The notes: generated by a model not told the origin, from the sequence alone. A DNA stretch of 64,000 nucleotides from Actinomadura flavalba DSM 45200 (GCF_000374305.1 NZ_KB894099.1:62001-126000), one strand, 5' to 3'. Shown: positions 8,947-16,442, counted from the first letter of the stretch. Program-made: numbers and translations.

Positions 8947-9438
8947 TCAGCGGGACGGGTAGACGAGCGCGTTGGCGATGGCGGCCAGGCCCTCGCCGCG
9001 GCCGGTGAGGCCGAGGCCGTCCGTCGTGGTGGCGGAGACCGAGACGGCGGCGCCGTTCAGCGCGGCGGAGAGGGTCTTCTCGGCCTCGGCGCGGCGTTTG
9101 CCGATCTTGGGGCGGTTGCCGATGACCTGGATCGCCACGTTGCCGATGGTGAAGCCCGCTTCGGTGACGAGCCGGGCGACCTCCGCGAGGAGCGTCGTGC
9201 CGGACGCGCCGGACCAGCGCGGGTCGGCGGTGCCGAACACCGCGCCGAGGTCACCGAGGCCGCAGGCCGACAGCAGCGCGTCGCACGCCGCGTGCGCGGC
9301 GACGTCGCCGTCGGAGTGCCCGGCCAGGCCGGTGCCCTCGCCCGGCCAGTGCAGCCCGGCGACGTGCAGGGGCCTGTCCTCGACGGAGAACGGGTGGACG
9401 TCGGTTCCGACGCCCACCCGCGGAAGCTGCTCGCCCAT
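8947..9438 (-). CDS. ispF: 2-C-methyl-D-erythritol 2,4-cyclodiphosphate synthase
   Basis: The fifth enzyme of the MEP isoprenoid pathway, converting CDP-ME 2-phosphate to MEcPP with release of CMP. Metal ligands are Asp13 and His15 in VGVGTDVHPF, and His49 in DGDVAAHAACD. The C-terminal motif TTTDGLGLTGRGEGLAA is also typical. At 163 aa it has the normal length of a monofunctional enzyme. carD ends 7 bp upstream on the same strand, so the pair is an operon. The usual partner ispD is not in the intergenic space here. Confidence 0.95.
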   Translation of the reverse strand: MGEQLPRVGVGTDVHPFSVEDRPLHVAGLHWPGEGTGLAGHSDGDVAAHAACDALLSACGLGDLGAVFGTADPRWSGASGTTLLAEVARLVTEAGFTIGNVAIQVIGNRPKIGKRRAEAEKTLSAALNGAAVSVSATTTDGLGLTGRGEGLAAIANALVYPSR

Positions 9439-9445
9439 GGATGGA

Positions 9446-9928
9446 TTAGCTGGCCAGGACCTCGTCGAGGAGGGCTTCGGCCTTGTCCTCGTTGGTCTTC
9501 TCGGCCAGCGCCAGCTCGCTCACCAGAATCTGGCGGGCCTTGGCCAGCATGCGCTTCTCGCCTGCGGAGAGCCCGCGTTCCTTGTCGCGGCGCCAGAGGT
9601 CGCGGACGACCTCGGCGACCTTGTTGACGTCGCCGGACGCAAGCTTCTCCAGGTTCGCCTTGTACCGGCGCGACCAGTTCGTGGGCTCTTCGGTGTAGGG
9701 TGCGCGAAGCACCTCGAACACCTTCTCCAGCCCCTCCTGGCCGACGACGTCCCGGACGCCCACTTCTTCGACGTTCTCGACCGGGACGCGCACCGTGAGG
9801 TCGCCCTTGTCGACCTTGAGAACCAGGTAGATCCTCTCCTGGTCCTTGATGGTGCGGGTCTCGATGGCCTCGATCCGAGCAGCCCCGTGATGGGGGTAGA
9901 CGACGGTGTCGCCGACCTGGAAAGTCAT
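9446..9928 (-). CDS. carD: CarD-family RNA polymerase-binding regulator
   Basis: At 160 aa, it has the length of mycobacterial CarD. The N-terminal Tudor-like RNAP-interaction domain (MTFQVGDTVVYPHHGAARIEAIE) is followed by a helical C-terminal DNA-binding domain with the conserved NWSRRYKANLEKLASGD and the K-E-R-x-LSAGEKRML segments. The protein binds the RNAP beta subunit and stabilises open complexes at rRNA and other promoters. A -10-like TAAACT lies about 30 bp before the ATG. ispF follows in the same transcript. Confidence 0.95.
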   Translation of the reverse strand: MTFQVGDTVVYPHHGAARIEAIETRTIKDQERIYLVLKVDKGDLTVRVPVENVEEVGVRDVVGQEGLEKVFEVLRAPYTEEPTNWSRRYKANLEKLASGDVNKVAEVVRDLWRRDKERGLSAGEKRMLAKARQILVSELALAEKTNEDKAEALLDEVLAS

Positions 9929-9955
9929 GTGACAAGTACCCCTTCCGCTGGAACC

Positions 9956-9961
9956 AGTTTA
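9956..9961 (-). promoter_or_regulatory. Candidate -10 element of the carD-ispF promoter
   Basis: Read on the minus strand, TAAACT matches the actinobacterial TAnnnT -10 form and would start transcription roughly 20 nt before the carD ATG. No good -35 hexamer is seen at 16-18 bp, which is common for extended or activator-dependent actinobacterial promoters. It is a pattern match only. Confidence 0.35.
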
Positions 9962-10224
9962 GCACGCGCCGCACAGTGGCCGCACCGGCGTTCACGACAA
10001 ATGCGCAGGTCAACCCCCTTATTGGGGCCTTGACAAAGGCGGCGATCGGTGCGTGCGGCACCAGGTCGACCCGCGCGAGGATCAGCCGCGCCCCCTGTCG
10101 GCGGCACGAAGGCGCCGCATACTGGGAGACGGAAGCCGGGTTCTTTCCAGGGTACGAAACCTCGCGAATGGGTAAGAAAAGGGCTCTGTGGACCCCGGCG
10201 GAGTCCCCGGAGGTGAGGTGCGGC

Positions 10225-10980
10225 GTGCGGCCAGGCGGCGACCACGAACCCGACGATTACGGACTTCCCCCTGTCGACGTCGTGGTGCCCGACGACGCGC
10301 GCGAACTCGCCGGCGACGTCACCGCCTACCACCGCGAACGCAAGCGCGAACGCCGCCGCACCCGGCTGCGCCGCCTGCTGCGCCCCGCCACCCGCTTCGG
10401 CCTCGCCGTCCCGGTGATCACGCTCGCGCTGCTCGTCGCGATCGTCAGCGGCACCCTGCTCACCATGCTCGGCTCCCGGTCCGCGCCGCGTCCGGCCGGT
10501 CCCCTGCTCAACCCGTCCCCCACGGCCCGTCCCGGGGAGGTCGGCGGGCTGCTGCCGCGCGGGAACGTCGCCGTCGTCAACGACGGCCGCCGGGCCCGCG
10601 CCCTCGCCGACCTGCGGCCCGGCATCATCGCCGTGGCGGGCCCCGGCTGCCGGTGCCGCGCGGTGGTGGCCGAACTGGCCACCCGCGCCCGCGAGAACCG
10701 GCTGACCCTGTGGCTCGTCGCGGACACGCGCGGGCGCACCGTCTCGCACGTCCAGGTCCGCGACGAGCTGCGCGCCCTCGCGGGCGACGGACCCGGCGAA
10801 CCACCGCACTTCGTCGAGGACAACTCCGGCCTTCTCGCCCGCACCTACGCGCCCGCCGAGGGCACCCGCGACGCGGGCCTCACCGCCGTCCTCGTCCGCG
10901 CCGACGGCACCGTCACCGAGGTGCGTCCGGCCGCGCGGCTCGACGCCGAGCTCACTGAGAAGATCAAGGTTCTGCGCTGA
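10225..10980 (+). CDS. Single-pass membrane protein with extracytoplasmic thioredoxin-like CxC domain
   Basis: A 251-residue protein. An Arg-rich segment (residues 37-57) precedes one membrane helix (about 59-81). A Pro-rich linker leads to an outer domain of about 140 residues. That domain contains IIAVAGPGCRCRAVVAEL with Cys142 and Cys144, placed after a beta strand as the active-site cysteines are in thioredoxin folds. The CxC spacing differs from the usual CxxC. The start is GTG 10225, preceded by GGAGGTGAGG; the frame is open upstream and an ATG at 10168 is an alternative. It may be a redox or metal protein, but this is inference. It is divergent from carD. Confidence 0.6.
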   Translation: MRPGGDHEPDDYGLPPVDVVVPDDARELAGDVTAYHRERKRERRRTRLRRLLRPATRFGLAVPVITLALLVAIVSGTLLTMLGSRSAPRPAGPLLNPSPTARPGEVGGLLPRGNVAVVNDGRRARALADLRPGIIAVAGPGCRCRAVVAELATRARENRLTLWLVADTRGRTVSHVQVRDELRALAGDGPGEPPHFVEDNSGLLARTYAPAEGTRDAGLTAVLVRADGTVTEVRPAARLDAELTEKIKVLR

Positions 10981-11084
10981 CGGAGTCTTTCCCCGTCTTT
11001 CCCACCCCGGCGGCGGAAGACCGCCCCGGCCTCGCTACGCTTTGTCCGCACCCCTACCAGGCCCCTCGCGAGGAGATCGACGCC

Positions 11085-11951
11085 GTGATCCGAAACAGCC
11101 GACGAGTGGCGACACTCGCCGTCGCGGGTGCCGTCGCCATCGCGCCGGTGATCTCCGGCTGCGGCGCCGGCATGGAACCCGGCAGTGCCATGCCGTCCCA
11201 GCTCACCGAGGGCGTCAACGTCTCGGTGCCGCGGAACGCCCCGCAGGTCGACGTCCGCAACATGTTCCTGCTCGGCCCCAAGCCGGACGAGAAGCTGACC
11301 GCGGGCGCCCGCGTCCCGCTGTACGCCTCGATCGTGAACCGCGCGTCGCAGCCCGACCGGCTCACCGCCGTGCGCGCGCCGGGCAGCTTCAGTTCGCTGC
11401 GCATCCAGGGCGGCGCCGTCACGCTGCCGCCCGCGTCCGCCGACGGCACCGGCACGCTGACGTCGCTGGCGGGCGAGGCCGAGGAGTCCGCGAGCCCGAG
11501 CCCGCGCCGTCCCGGCGAGGCCCAGTCGCCGACGCCGCGCGCCTCCGGCGAGGCCAGGGAGCCGTCTCCGCGCCCCACCGGCGAGGAGAGCGAGCAGCCC
11601 GCCGAGCAGCAGACCGAGCGCCCCACCGAGCAGCCGACGGCCCAGCCGTCCCCGCCCGGCGGCAGCCACGCGGCGACGACCGGTGAGACGGCTCGCCCGT
11701 CGCAGACCCCGGCTCCGACGGCCGGCGCGAAGCAGCCGCTCGTCGTCCTCGGCGGTCTCTCCCGCGACGTCGTCGGCGGCGAGTCCGTCCGCATCACGCT
11801 CGTCTTCGAGCGCGCGGGCGAGGTCACGGTGTCCGTCCCGGTCGTCCCGCAGCAGCACGAGTACGCGCACTACACCGCCGTCACCGCGGGCGTCCCCCTC
11901 CCCCGCCCCACGGAAACCGCCACCCACGCCCCGGAGGAAGGCGCCCACTAG
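11085..11951 (+). CDS. Secreted lipoprotein, possible copper-chaperone-like fold
   Basis: The signal peptide ends in a lipobox (ISGC) with Cys26 as the lipidated residue. The mature part has two beta-rich segments (about residues 50-110, and 215-265 ending PVVPQQHEYAHY). They are separated by a low-complexity Ser/Pro/Thr/Gln/Glu linker with repeats such as RPTEQPTAQPSPP. The beta segments resemble actinobacterial lipoproteins annotated as PCu(A)C-like or DUF461-like, but the expected Met/His copper motif is not clear. The GTG start has GAGGAG upstream, and a strong terminator follows the stop. Confidence 0.7.
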   Translation: MIRNSRRVATLAVAGAVAIAPVISGCGAGMEPGSAMPSQLTEGVNVSVPRNAPQVDVRNMFLLGPKPDEKLTAGARVPLYASIVNRASQPDRLTAVRAPGSFSSLRIQGGAVTLPPASADGTGTLTSLAGEAEESASPSPRRPGEAQSPTPRASGEAREPSPRPTGEESEQPAEQQTERPTEQPTAQPSPPGGSHAATTGETARPSQTPAPTAGAKQPLVVLGGLSRDVVGGESVRITLVFERAGEVTVSVPVVPQQHEYAHYTAVTAGVPLPRPTETATHAPEEGAH

Positions 11952-11968
11952 GCCGCCGCCACGCATCC

Positions 11969-12004
11969 AGAAGGCCCGCCCGGACCAGTCCGAGCGGGCC
12001 TTCT
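11969..12004 (+). terminator. Strong hairpin terminator after the lipoprotein gene
   Basis: AGAAGGCCCGC (11969-11979) pairs perfectly with GCGGGCCTTCT (11994-12004). Inside the loop, CGGAC and GTCCG extend the stem with a small bulge. It starts 17 bp past the stop codon at 11951 and ends in TTCTC. Confidence 0.75.
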
Positions 12005-12058
12005 CACGTTCCCGGCACGCACCGGCCGGTCGTCCACGATCGAGGGGTCTCGCGTTAC

Positions 12059-12241
12059 CTAAAGGGCCTTGACGACACCGGAGAATCGACGGAAGTCGGC
12101 CCGGCTCACAAGGACCATGTCGCCGTCGCGGTCCTTGGTGTCACGAATGGCGACGGTGCCGGAGACGCTGGCCAGCTCGATGCAGTCATCCTGCGGGTGG
12201 CTGTGGGTAGCCTTGCGCCACGTCGCGTTACTGAGATTCAT
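12059..12241 (-). CDS. DUF397 small protein, copy 2
   Basis: 60 aa starting MNLSNATWRKATHS and containing the family hallmark CIELASVSGTVAIRDTKDRDG. DUF397 proteins are small partners of WhiJ/Scr1-type XRE regulators in actinobacteria. The gene overlaps the 3' end of the first DUF397 copy by 14 bp, which suggests translational coupling. Over about 60 bp it is nearly identical in DNA to that copy, so the two arose by recent tandem duplication. The preferred ATG at 12241 replaces a longer open frame whose N-terminal residues do not fit the family. Confidence 0.85.
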   Translation of the reverse strand: MNLSNATWRKATHSHPQDDCIELASVSGTVAIRDTKDRDGDMVLVSRADFRRFSGVVKAL

Positions 12242-12422
12242 GTTCCTTGCGTACCCGCCCGACGAAGGCACGGAACTCGGAACGACCGACCAGGAGGGTT
12301 CCGCCATCGCGGTCCTTGGTGTCACGAATGGCGACGGTGCCGACGACGCTGGCCAGCTCAATGCACGCGTCGTTCGCATGACTACGCGAAGCCTTACGCC
12401 ACGCCGCGTTAGCGAGATTCAT
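12228..12422 (-). CDS. DUF397 small protein, copy 1
   Basis: 64 aa starting MNLANAAWRKASRSHAND, with CIELASVVGTVAIRDTKDRDGG. Its first 14 bp overlap the 3' end of the XRE regulator gene, and its last 14 bp overlap the start of DUF397 copy 2. Both junctions encode the same tail (RKEHES plus Q or R), so the duplicated unit included the overlap. Known DUF397 partners modulate the cognate XRE protein in development or antibiotic control; this copy's partner is most likely the upstream regulator. Confidence 0.85.
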   Translation of the reverse strand: MNLANAAWRKASRSHANDACIELASVVGTVAIRDTKDRDGGTLLVGRSEFRAFVGRVRKEHESQ

Positions 12423-13257
12423 GTTCCTTCCGCACCTTTCTGAGGAACGCAAGAGAGTCGGCCACGTTGAGCGCCTTCCCCTGCATTTGGGCGTACAGCG
12501 CGGTACAGGACTCTACCTGGTGCGGGTCCGTGGTGGTCAAGCCGCCCACCTGATGCGTGATGTACGCCATCTGGCGACCGTCCGCTTTGGTTGCGATATC
12601 AAAGTCGCCCCGCAATTCGGCAAGGTGAGCCCACTTCGGGAGAATCTGGACCACCGCCAAACCCCGTTCGGACACATCGACCAGGTGATCCATCTGCCCA
12701 CACATCACGTCCGGAGGCCCGACACAGTTGTAGAGAGCGTCCTCTTTGATGATCGTAGAAATCATCGGGCGCGGCGTCTGATGAAAGATCGCCTGCCGGG
12801 CCACACGGGCTTCGAGCACTTTCTCGTCAGGCACGATGTGGCTGGCATACTCGCGCGTCTGAAACAGTCCGCCGACGATCATTGAGCAGAAGCTACGGAC
12901 CTGGGAGGAGGTGTACTCGAACCGGGGGTAGTTCCGGTACGTCACCAGGAGTCCGGCCTGGCTCTCCTTCTTGCGGTCCTTGAGCGGCTTGATGTACTCG
13001 ACCCACGCCTTGTACAGCTCGGTCTGGGTTCCGTCGTTCTCCTCGTCCGTGATGCCTTCGAGCGCCTTGCCCAGTCGTGCGGCGAAGTCACCCCGGCACA
13101 GCGTCGAACCGGCTTCGACTTGCGAGATGTACACGCGCCCGACAGTGACCATCGCACCGACTTCGCCTTGGGTCACACGTCCGGGCATCTCTTGACGCAA
13201 CCGCCGCGCCACCTGTCCGAAAGCAATCGATTCGGGCACTCTGGGGGGATTTGGCAT
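12409..13257 (-). CDS. XRE-family transcriptional regulator with Scr1/DUF5753 domain (WhiJ-like)
   Basis: A 282-aa protein. The helix-turn-helix (about residues 12-70, RVTQGEVGAMVTVGRVYISQVEAG) is followed by the long DUF5753/Scr1 ligand or partner domain. That domain has FCSMIVGGLFQTREYASHIV, the arginine-rich RVARQAIF segment, and the LPKWAHLAELRGDFDI stretch near its end. WhiJ-type regulators repress developmental genes together with DUF397 partners. It heads the operon with two DUF397 genes and is divergent from an anti-sigma-like ATPase, the classic module layout. Confidence 0.9.
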   Translation of the reverse strand: MPNPPRVPESIAFGQVARRLRQEMPGRVTQGEVGAMVTVGRVYISQVEAGSTLCRGDFAARLGKALEGITDEENDGTQTELYKAWVEYIKPLKDRKKESQAGLLVTYRNYPRFEYTSSQVRSFCSMIVGGLFQTREYASHIVPDEKVLEARVARQAIFHQTPRPMISTIIKEDALYNCVGPPDVMCGQMDHLVDVSERGLAVVQILPKWAHLAELRGDFDIATKADGRQMAYITHQVGGLTTTDPHQVESCTALYAQMQGKALNVADSLAFLRKVRKEHESR

Positions 13258-13422
13258 CCTCGGACCTCCCGTTCCGTGGTCGCGAGAGTAGATGCTAGCG
13301 GCAAAGTACCTGGCGTGGCGGTTGTGTCTTACTTACCTTCCTTCGGCTCCCGCACGCGGCAATGGTTGTGCTTCGAGACACATTCATGATCACGCGGGGA
13401 GCGCGTAGCGGAGGTATCGGTC

Positions 13423-13863
13423 ATGATCACAATGGAGAAGCCCAAGAAGATCGCCCCGGGCATCTTCCGGCCCTATCCGGGCGGTGCGCTCACCGATGTG
13501 CGGCGTGCCCGTGCGGCGGCCGAGGATTGGGCGGGCGGCGAGGGTTACCCGTCCGGCGTGGTCGATTCCGTGGCGCTCGTCATCACCGAGTTGTGCACGA
13601 ACGCGCTCCGGTGCGTCGCGGGCGCGGCGGGCTTCGCGGCCCTGGTCTACCCGGTCGAGCTCCCGTCCGGAGCGGCGGGTGTCTGCGTCGAGATCTGGGA
13701 CGCCGACCCCGAGCACATGCCGGAACAGCAGGAGCCCGACTTCGCCGCCGAGTCCGGCCGCGGCCTGTTCATCGTGAACAACCTGACGGGCGGCCTCTGG
13801 GGCGCCCAACTCCTCGCCTACAACAAAGGAAAAACAGTATGGGCGGCAATTCCATGCACATGA
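13423..13863 (+). CDS. Anti-sigma-factor-like ATP-binding protein (HATPase_c_2)
   Basis: 146 aa with an RsbW/SpoIIAB-like Bergerat fold. The N-box ALVITELCTNALRC, the IWDADPEHMPE stretch in place of the G1 box, and the SGRGLFIVNNLTGGLWG G2 region are visible. The kinase DxGxG is degenerate (WDADPE), so it may bind partners without efficient phosphotransfer. In WhiJ/AbaA-type clusters this protein accompanies the XRE regulator and DUF397. The ATG at 13423 follows GGAGG by 8 nt. Confidence 0.85.
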   Translation: MITMEKPKKIAPGIFRPYPGGALTDVRRARAAAEDWAGGEGYPSGVVDSVALVITELCTNALRCVAGAAGFAALVYPVELPSGAAGVCVEIWDADPEHMPEQQEPDFAAESGRGLFIVNNLTGGLWGAQLLAYNKGKTVWAAIPCT

Positions 13864-14033
13864 ACACCATGAAGACGCGCGAGGTCGCGCGCCTCTTCGG
13901 CGTCACCCCCTACACGGTCATCCGGTGGAAGCGCCGGAACCTCCTGGCGGCGGGAAGCACCCCCTCCGGGCACCTGCGGTTCGACCGCGCCGAGGTCATG
14001 GAGCTGTACCGGCGCGGAATGACCGACGAATGA
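13860..14033 (+). CDS. Small MerR/excisionase-type helix-turn-helix protein
   Basis: 57 aa: MNTMKTREVARLFGVTPYTV begins a winged helix-turn-helix, followed by WKRRNLLAAG and the GHLRFDRAEVMELYRRG wing. This is the complete HTH_17-type domain. The ATG at 13860 forms an ATGA overlap with the stop of the anti-sigma-like gene. ATG 13839, with AAAGGA 8 nt upstream, is an alternative start giving 64 aa. It may regulate the adjacent WhiJ-type module. No recombinase is nearby, so an excisionase role is unlikely. Confidence 0.75.
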   Translation: MNTMKTREVARLFGVTPYTVIRWKRRNLLAAGSTPSGHLRFDRAEVMELYRRGMTDE

Positions 14034-14044
14034 CCGGCCTCAAA

Positions 14045-14070
14045 GCCCGGGCCACGTGGTTCGCCCGGGC
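14045..14070 (+). terminator. Inverted repeat after the WhiJ-module HTH gene
   Basis: Two GCCCGGGC arms (14045-14052 and 14063-14070) flank a 10-nt loop, 12 bp past the stop of the small HTH gene. No T-run follows. It is a plausible terminator in a GC-rich genome. Confidence 0.4.
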
Positions 14071-14226
14071 GCGGCGGCCACGTCGGTCCTGGCCCGGGAG
14101 ATGACCGTGCTCGTGCGGTGATCCGGGCAAGGTCGCGGACACGCGGTCCGAACGCCTCGGCACAGCACGCCTCTAGACCGGGGGCACGAGACGTACCGCC
14201 CCTTGCGTCCCGTGCCCCCGCCAACG

Positions 14227-14269
14227 GCCCCCGTGCCGCGATCCGGAGGGGAGAACGCGGCACGGGGGC
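14227..14269. other. Perfect 14-bp stem hairpin
   Basis: GCCCCCGTGCCGCG (14227-14240) is exactly complementary to CGCGGCACGGGGGC (14256-14269) with a 15-nt loop. A second hairpin (CGGGGGCACG / CGTGCCCCCG, 14179-14220) lies directly before it. They are too far from flanking stop codons to be simple terminators. Confidence 0.55.
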
Positions 14270-14293
14270 GCTCCGCCGACCCCGGCGAGAAAG

Positions 14294-14302
14294 TTATCCA
14301 CA
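14294..14302 (+). promoter_or_regulatory. Exact DnaA-box consensus TTATCCACA
   Basis: A single perfect 9-mer in an intergenic region. No cluster of boxes, dnaA or dnaN is present, so this is not an origin. An isolated box could titrate DnaA or regulate locally. A chance match is unlikely but possible in this high-GC DNA. Confidence 0.4.
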
Positions 14303-14397
14303 GGCTGCGACGGCCGGTCGCGGAGTGTGATCGGGCCTGCTTGGCTGGTCTCCGAAGGGATCAGAGGAGGGCCGGATCATGCGAGGAACGACGTCAT

Positions 14398-14424
14398 GGC
14401 CCGCACGGGCGAACCGTGCGGGCC
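14398..14424 (-). terminator. Terminator of the senX3-regX3 operon
   Basis: GGCCCGCACGG (14398-14408) pairs perfectly with CCGTGCGGGCC (14414-14424) around a GCGAA loop. It lies 24 bp downstream of the regX3 stop on the minus strand. Confidence 0.7.
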
Positions 14425-14447
14425 GGGGGCTGGTCAGGCGGCTGCGA

Positions 14448-15128
14448 TCAGGGCTCGAACTTGTAGCCCAGGCCGCGCACGGTGATGATGTGCTTCGGCG
14501 CCGAAGGCGTCGCCTCGACCTTGGCGCGCAGCCGCTTGATGTGCACGTCGAGGGTCTTGGTGTCGCCCACGTAGTCGGCGCCCCACACCCGGTCGATGAG
14601 CTGCATCCGCGTCAGGACGCGCCCGGCGTTGCGCAGCAGCACCTCCAGCAGCTCGAACTCCTTCAGCGGAAGCGCCACCGAGTCGCCGCCGACGCTGACG
14701 ACGTGCCGCTCGACGTCCATCCGGACGGGCCCCGCCTCCAGCGTCGCGACGATCGGCTCCCCGGTCTCGCCCCGGCGGCGCAGCACCGCGCGCATCCGCG
14801 CGATCAGCTCCCGGGTCGAGAACGGCTTGGTCACGTAATCGTCGGCGCCCAGCTCCAGGCCGACCACCTTGTCGACCTCGCTGTCCTTGGCGGTGAGCAT
14901 GATGACCGGCACGTTGGAGCGCGAGCGCAGTTCCCGGCACACCTCCGTGCCGGGCAGGCCCGGCAGCATGAGGTCCAGCAGGACGAGGTCGGCGCCGGCC
15001 TGGTCGAACTGGTCCAGCGCGTCGGGGCCGGTGGCGGCGATCGCCACCTCGAACCCCTCCTTGCGCAGGTTGTAGGACAGGGCGTCGCTGAACGACTCCT
15101 CGTCTTCGACGACGAGCACGCGGGTCAC
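14448..15128 (-). CDS. regX3: Response regulator RegX3 (phosphate starvation, OmpR/PhoB type)
   Basis: 226 aa. The receiver domain has acidic pocket residues VVEDEE (8-10), phospho-acceptor Asp52 (LLLDLMLPG) and Lys101 (VTKPF). The C-terminal winged helix (about 130-226) carries the PhoB-type LPLKEFELLEVLLRNAGRVL and VDVHIKRLRAKVE-like recognition region, with a closing VRGLGYKFEP. It is the actinobacterial PhoB/PhoP counterpart. The sensor gene is 12 bp upstream on the same strand. Gene identity rests on the senX3-phoU context as well as on sequence. Confidence 0.93.
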   Translation of the reverse strand: MTRVLVVEDEESFSDALSYNLRKEGFEVAIAATGPDALDQFDQAGADLVLLDLMLPGLPGTEVCRELRSRSNVPVIMLTAKDSEVDKVVGLELGADDYVTKPFSTRELIARMRAVLRRRGETGEPIVATLEAGPVRMDVERHVVSVGGDSVALPLKEFELLEVLLRNAGRVLTRMQLIDRVWGADYVGDTKTLDVHIKRLRAKVEATPSAPKHIITVRGLGYKFEP

Positions 15129-15140
15129 GGCAGGTGCCTC

Positions 15141-16337
15141 CTAGCGGGACGGGTCACGGGGCGTGGCGGGAGGGACGGGACCGTCCGGCGGGGTCGGCCC
15201 GCCGGAGGGCGACAGCAGCGGAAGCTTGATCGTGAACGTGGAACCGGAGCCCTCCTCGCTCCACACGGTGACCTCACCGTGGTGCTTGGTCGCGACGTGC
15301 TTGACGATGGCCAGGCCGAGCCCGGTGCCGCCGGTCTGGCGGGAGCGGGCCGGGTCGACGCGGTAGAACCGCTCGAAGATGCGCGGCAGCTCGGTGGTCG
15401 GGATGCCGATGCCCTGGTCGGTGACGGCGATGCCCACGGTGTCCCCGCCTGGCTCCACGACCACGGCGACGCGCGTGTTCTCGGGGCTGTAGGCGACGGC
15501 GTTGTCGACGAGGTTGCGCAGCGCGGTCACCAGCAGTTCCTCGTCGCCGCGCACCTTGAGCCCGGCGGCGCCGCCGGTCGTCAGCTCGATGTGCTTGGAG
15601 CCCGCCCGGATCTGCGCCCGGTCGACGGCCTCCGCGACGACGTCGTCCAGCGCGACGGGCCGCAGCTCGGGCAGCGGCTCCTCACCCTGCACGTTCGACA
15701 GCGTCATGAGGTCCTGCACGAGGCTGGTGAGCCGCACCGACTCGTGCTGCATCCGCCCGGTGAAGCGGCGGACGGCCTCGGGATCGTCGGCGGCGCCCTG
15801 CACGGTCTCCGCGAGCAGCGCCAGCGCGCCCACGGGCGTCTTCAGCTCGTGGCTGACGTTGGCGACGAAGTCCCGCCGGACGGCCTCGACGTGCCGGGTC
15901 TCGGTCAGGTCCTCAGCGAGGACCAGCACCAGCCCCGAGCTGCCGAGCGGCGCCACCCGGACCGCGTACCAGCGGCCCTCGGCGCGCGTCCGGGCGTTGC
16001 CGCCGAGCTGGAGTTCGGTCTCGCGGATCTCCCCGTCGCGGCGGACGAGCCGCGCCATCGCGACCAGTTCGTCCACGCCGAGCCGGTCGTCACCGACGAG
16101 CCCGAAGGCCCGCGCGGCGGGGCTGGCGCGGACCACGCGGTCCTCACCGTCGACGACCACGGCCGACGAGCGCAGCACGCTCAGCACCGACGCCACCCCG
16201 GGCGGCACACCGCCCGGGTTCGCCGACGCGGGCGGCGCCTTCTGCGCGCGTTCGCTGGCCCGGACCGCGAGTCCGGTGGCGAGCCCGATCGCGAGCCCGG
16301 CCAGGCCCGTGAGGGCCGCGACTATCTCCACCTGCAC
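15141..16337 (-). CDS. senX3: Sensor histidine kinase SenX3
   Basis: 398 aa from GTG 16337. One N-terminal membrane helix (about 4-25) is followed by a PAS-like region (about 50-150). The HisKA box has phospho-acceptor His163 (FVANVSHELKTP), and the HATPase domain has N-box LRNLVDNAVAYSP, VTDQGIGI and GGTGLGLAIVKH. The C-terminus is Pro-rich. It partners RegX3 in phosphate control, and PhoU is encoded divergently. A longer frame to an ATG at 16433 exists, but it would cover the PHO-box-like promoter region, so the GTG start is preferred. Confidence 0.92.
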   Translation of the reverse strand: MQVEIVAALTGLAGLAIGLATGLAVRASERAQKAPPASANPGGVPPGVASVLSVLRSSAVVVDGEDRVVRASPAARAFGLVGDDRLGVDELVAMARLVRRDGEIRETELQLGGNARTRAEGRWYAVRVAPLGSSGLVLVLAEDLTETRHVEAVRRDFVANVSHELKTPVGALALLAETVQGAADDPEAVRRFTGRMQHESVRLTSLVQDLMTLSNVQGEEPLPELRPVALDDVVAEAVDRAQIRAGSKHIELTTGGAAGLKVRGDEELLVTALRNLVDNAVAYSPENTRVAVVVEPGGDTVGIAVTDQGIGIPTTELPRIFERFYRVDPARSRQTGGTGLGLAIVKHVATKHHGEVTVWSEEGSGSTFTIKLPLLSPSGGPTPPDGPVPPATPRDPSR

Positions 16338-16398
16338 ACTTCGGATCGTAAGCGGCCCGGCGCGGGCCGCCGCACACCGGGACGGAACCTGGGGCGAC

Positions 16399-16442
16399 GT
16401 TCCCCCAAAGTTCACCTTTCCCTTCGGGTGCATTCATTCGGG
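16399..16442. promoter_or_regulatory. PHO-box-like array between senX3 and phoU
   Basis: Four consecutive 11-bp units are seen: GTTCCCCCAAA, GTTCACCTTTC, CCTTCGGGTGC and ATTCATTCGGG, starting at 16399, 16410, 16421 and 16432. The first two match the Streptomyces PHO-box unit GTTCACC at 6/7 and 7/7; the last two are degenerate. The location in the divergent promoter region fits autoregulation by the phosphorylated response regulator. Confidence 0.7.

Larger units (their letters stand above)
14034..14447. other. 414-bp gene-free region with tandem hairpins and a DnaA-box match
   Basis: It contains no plausible gene. It holds a GCCCGGGC inverted pair just after the HTH gene, a 10-bp stem (14179-14188 with 14211-14220), a perfect 14-bp stem (14227-14240 with 14256-14269), a TTATCCACA site, and a terminator facing regX3. 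A hairpin-bearing RNA is possible but not shown. Confidence 0.6.

Noticed and set aside
10030..10035. TTGACA as -35 of a promoter for the membrane CxC protein
   Set aside because: No -10-like hexamer at 16-18 bp downstream, and the gene start is nearly 200 bp away.
14294..14302. Replication origin
   Set aside because: A single DnaA box without clustered boxes, AT-rich unwinding region or dnaA/dnaN neighbours.
14449..14471. tRNA T-arm-like string GGGCTCGAACTTGTAGCCC
   Set aside because: It lies inside the conserved C-terminal codons of regX3, and no other tRNA arms are present.
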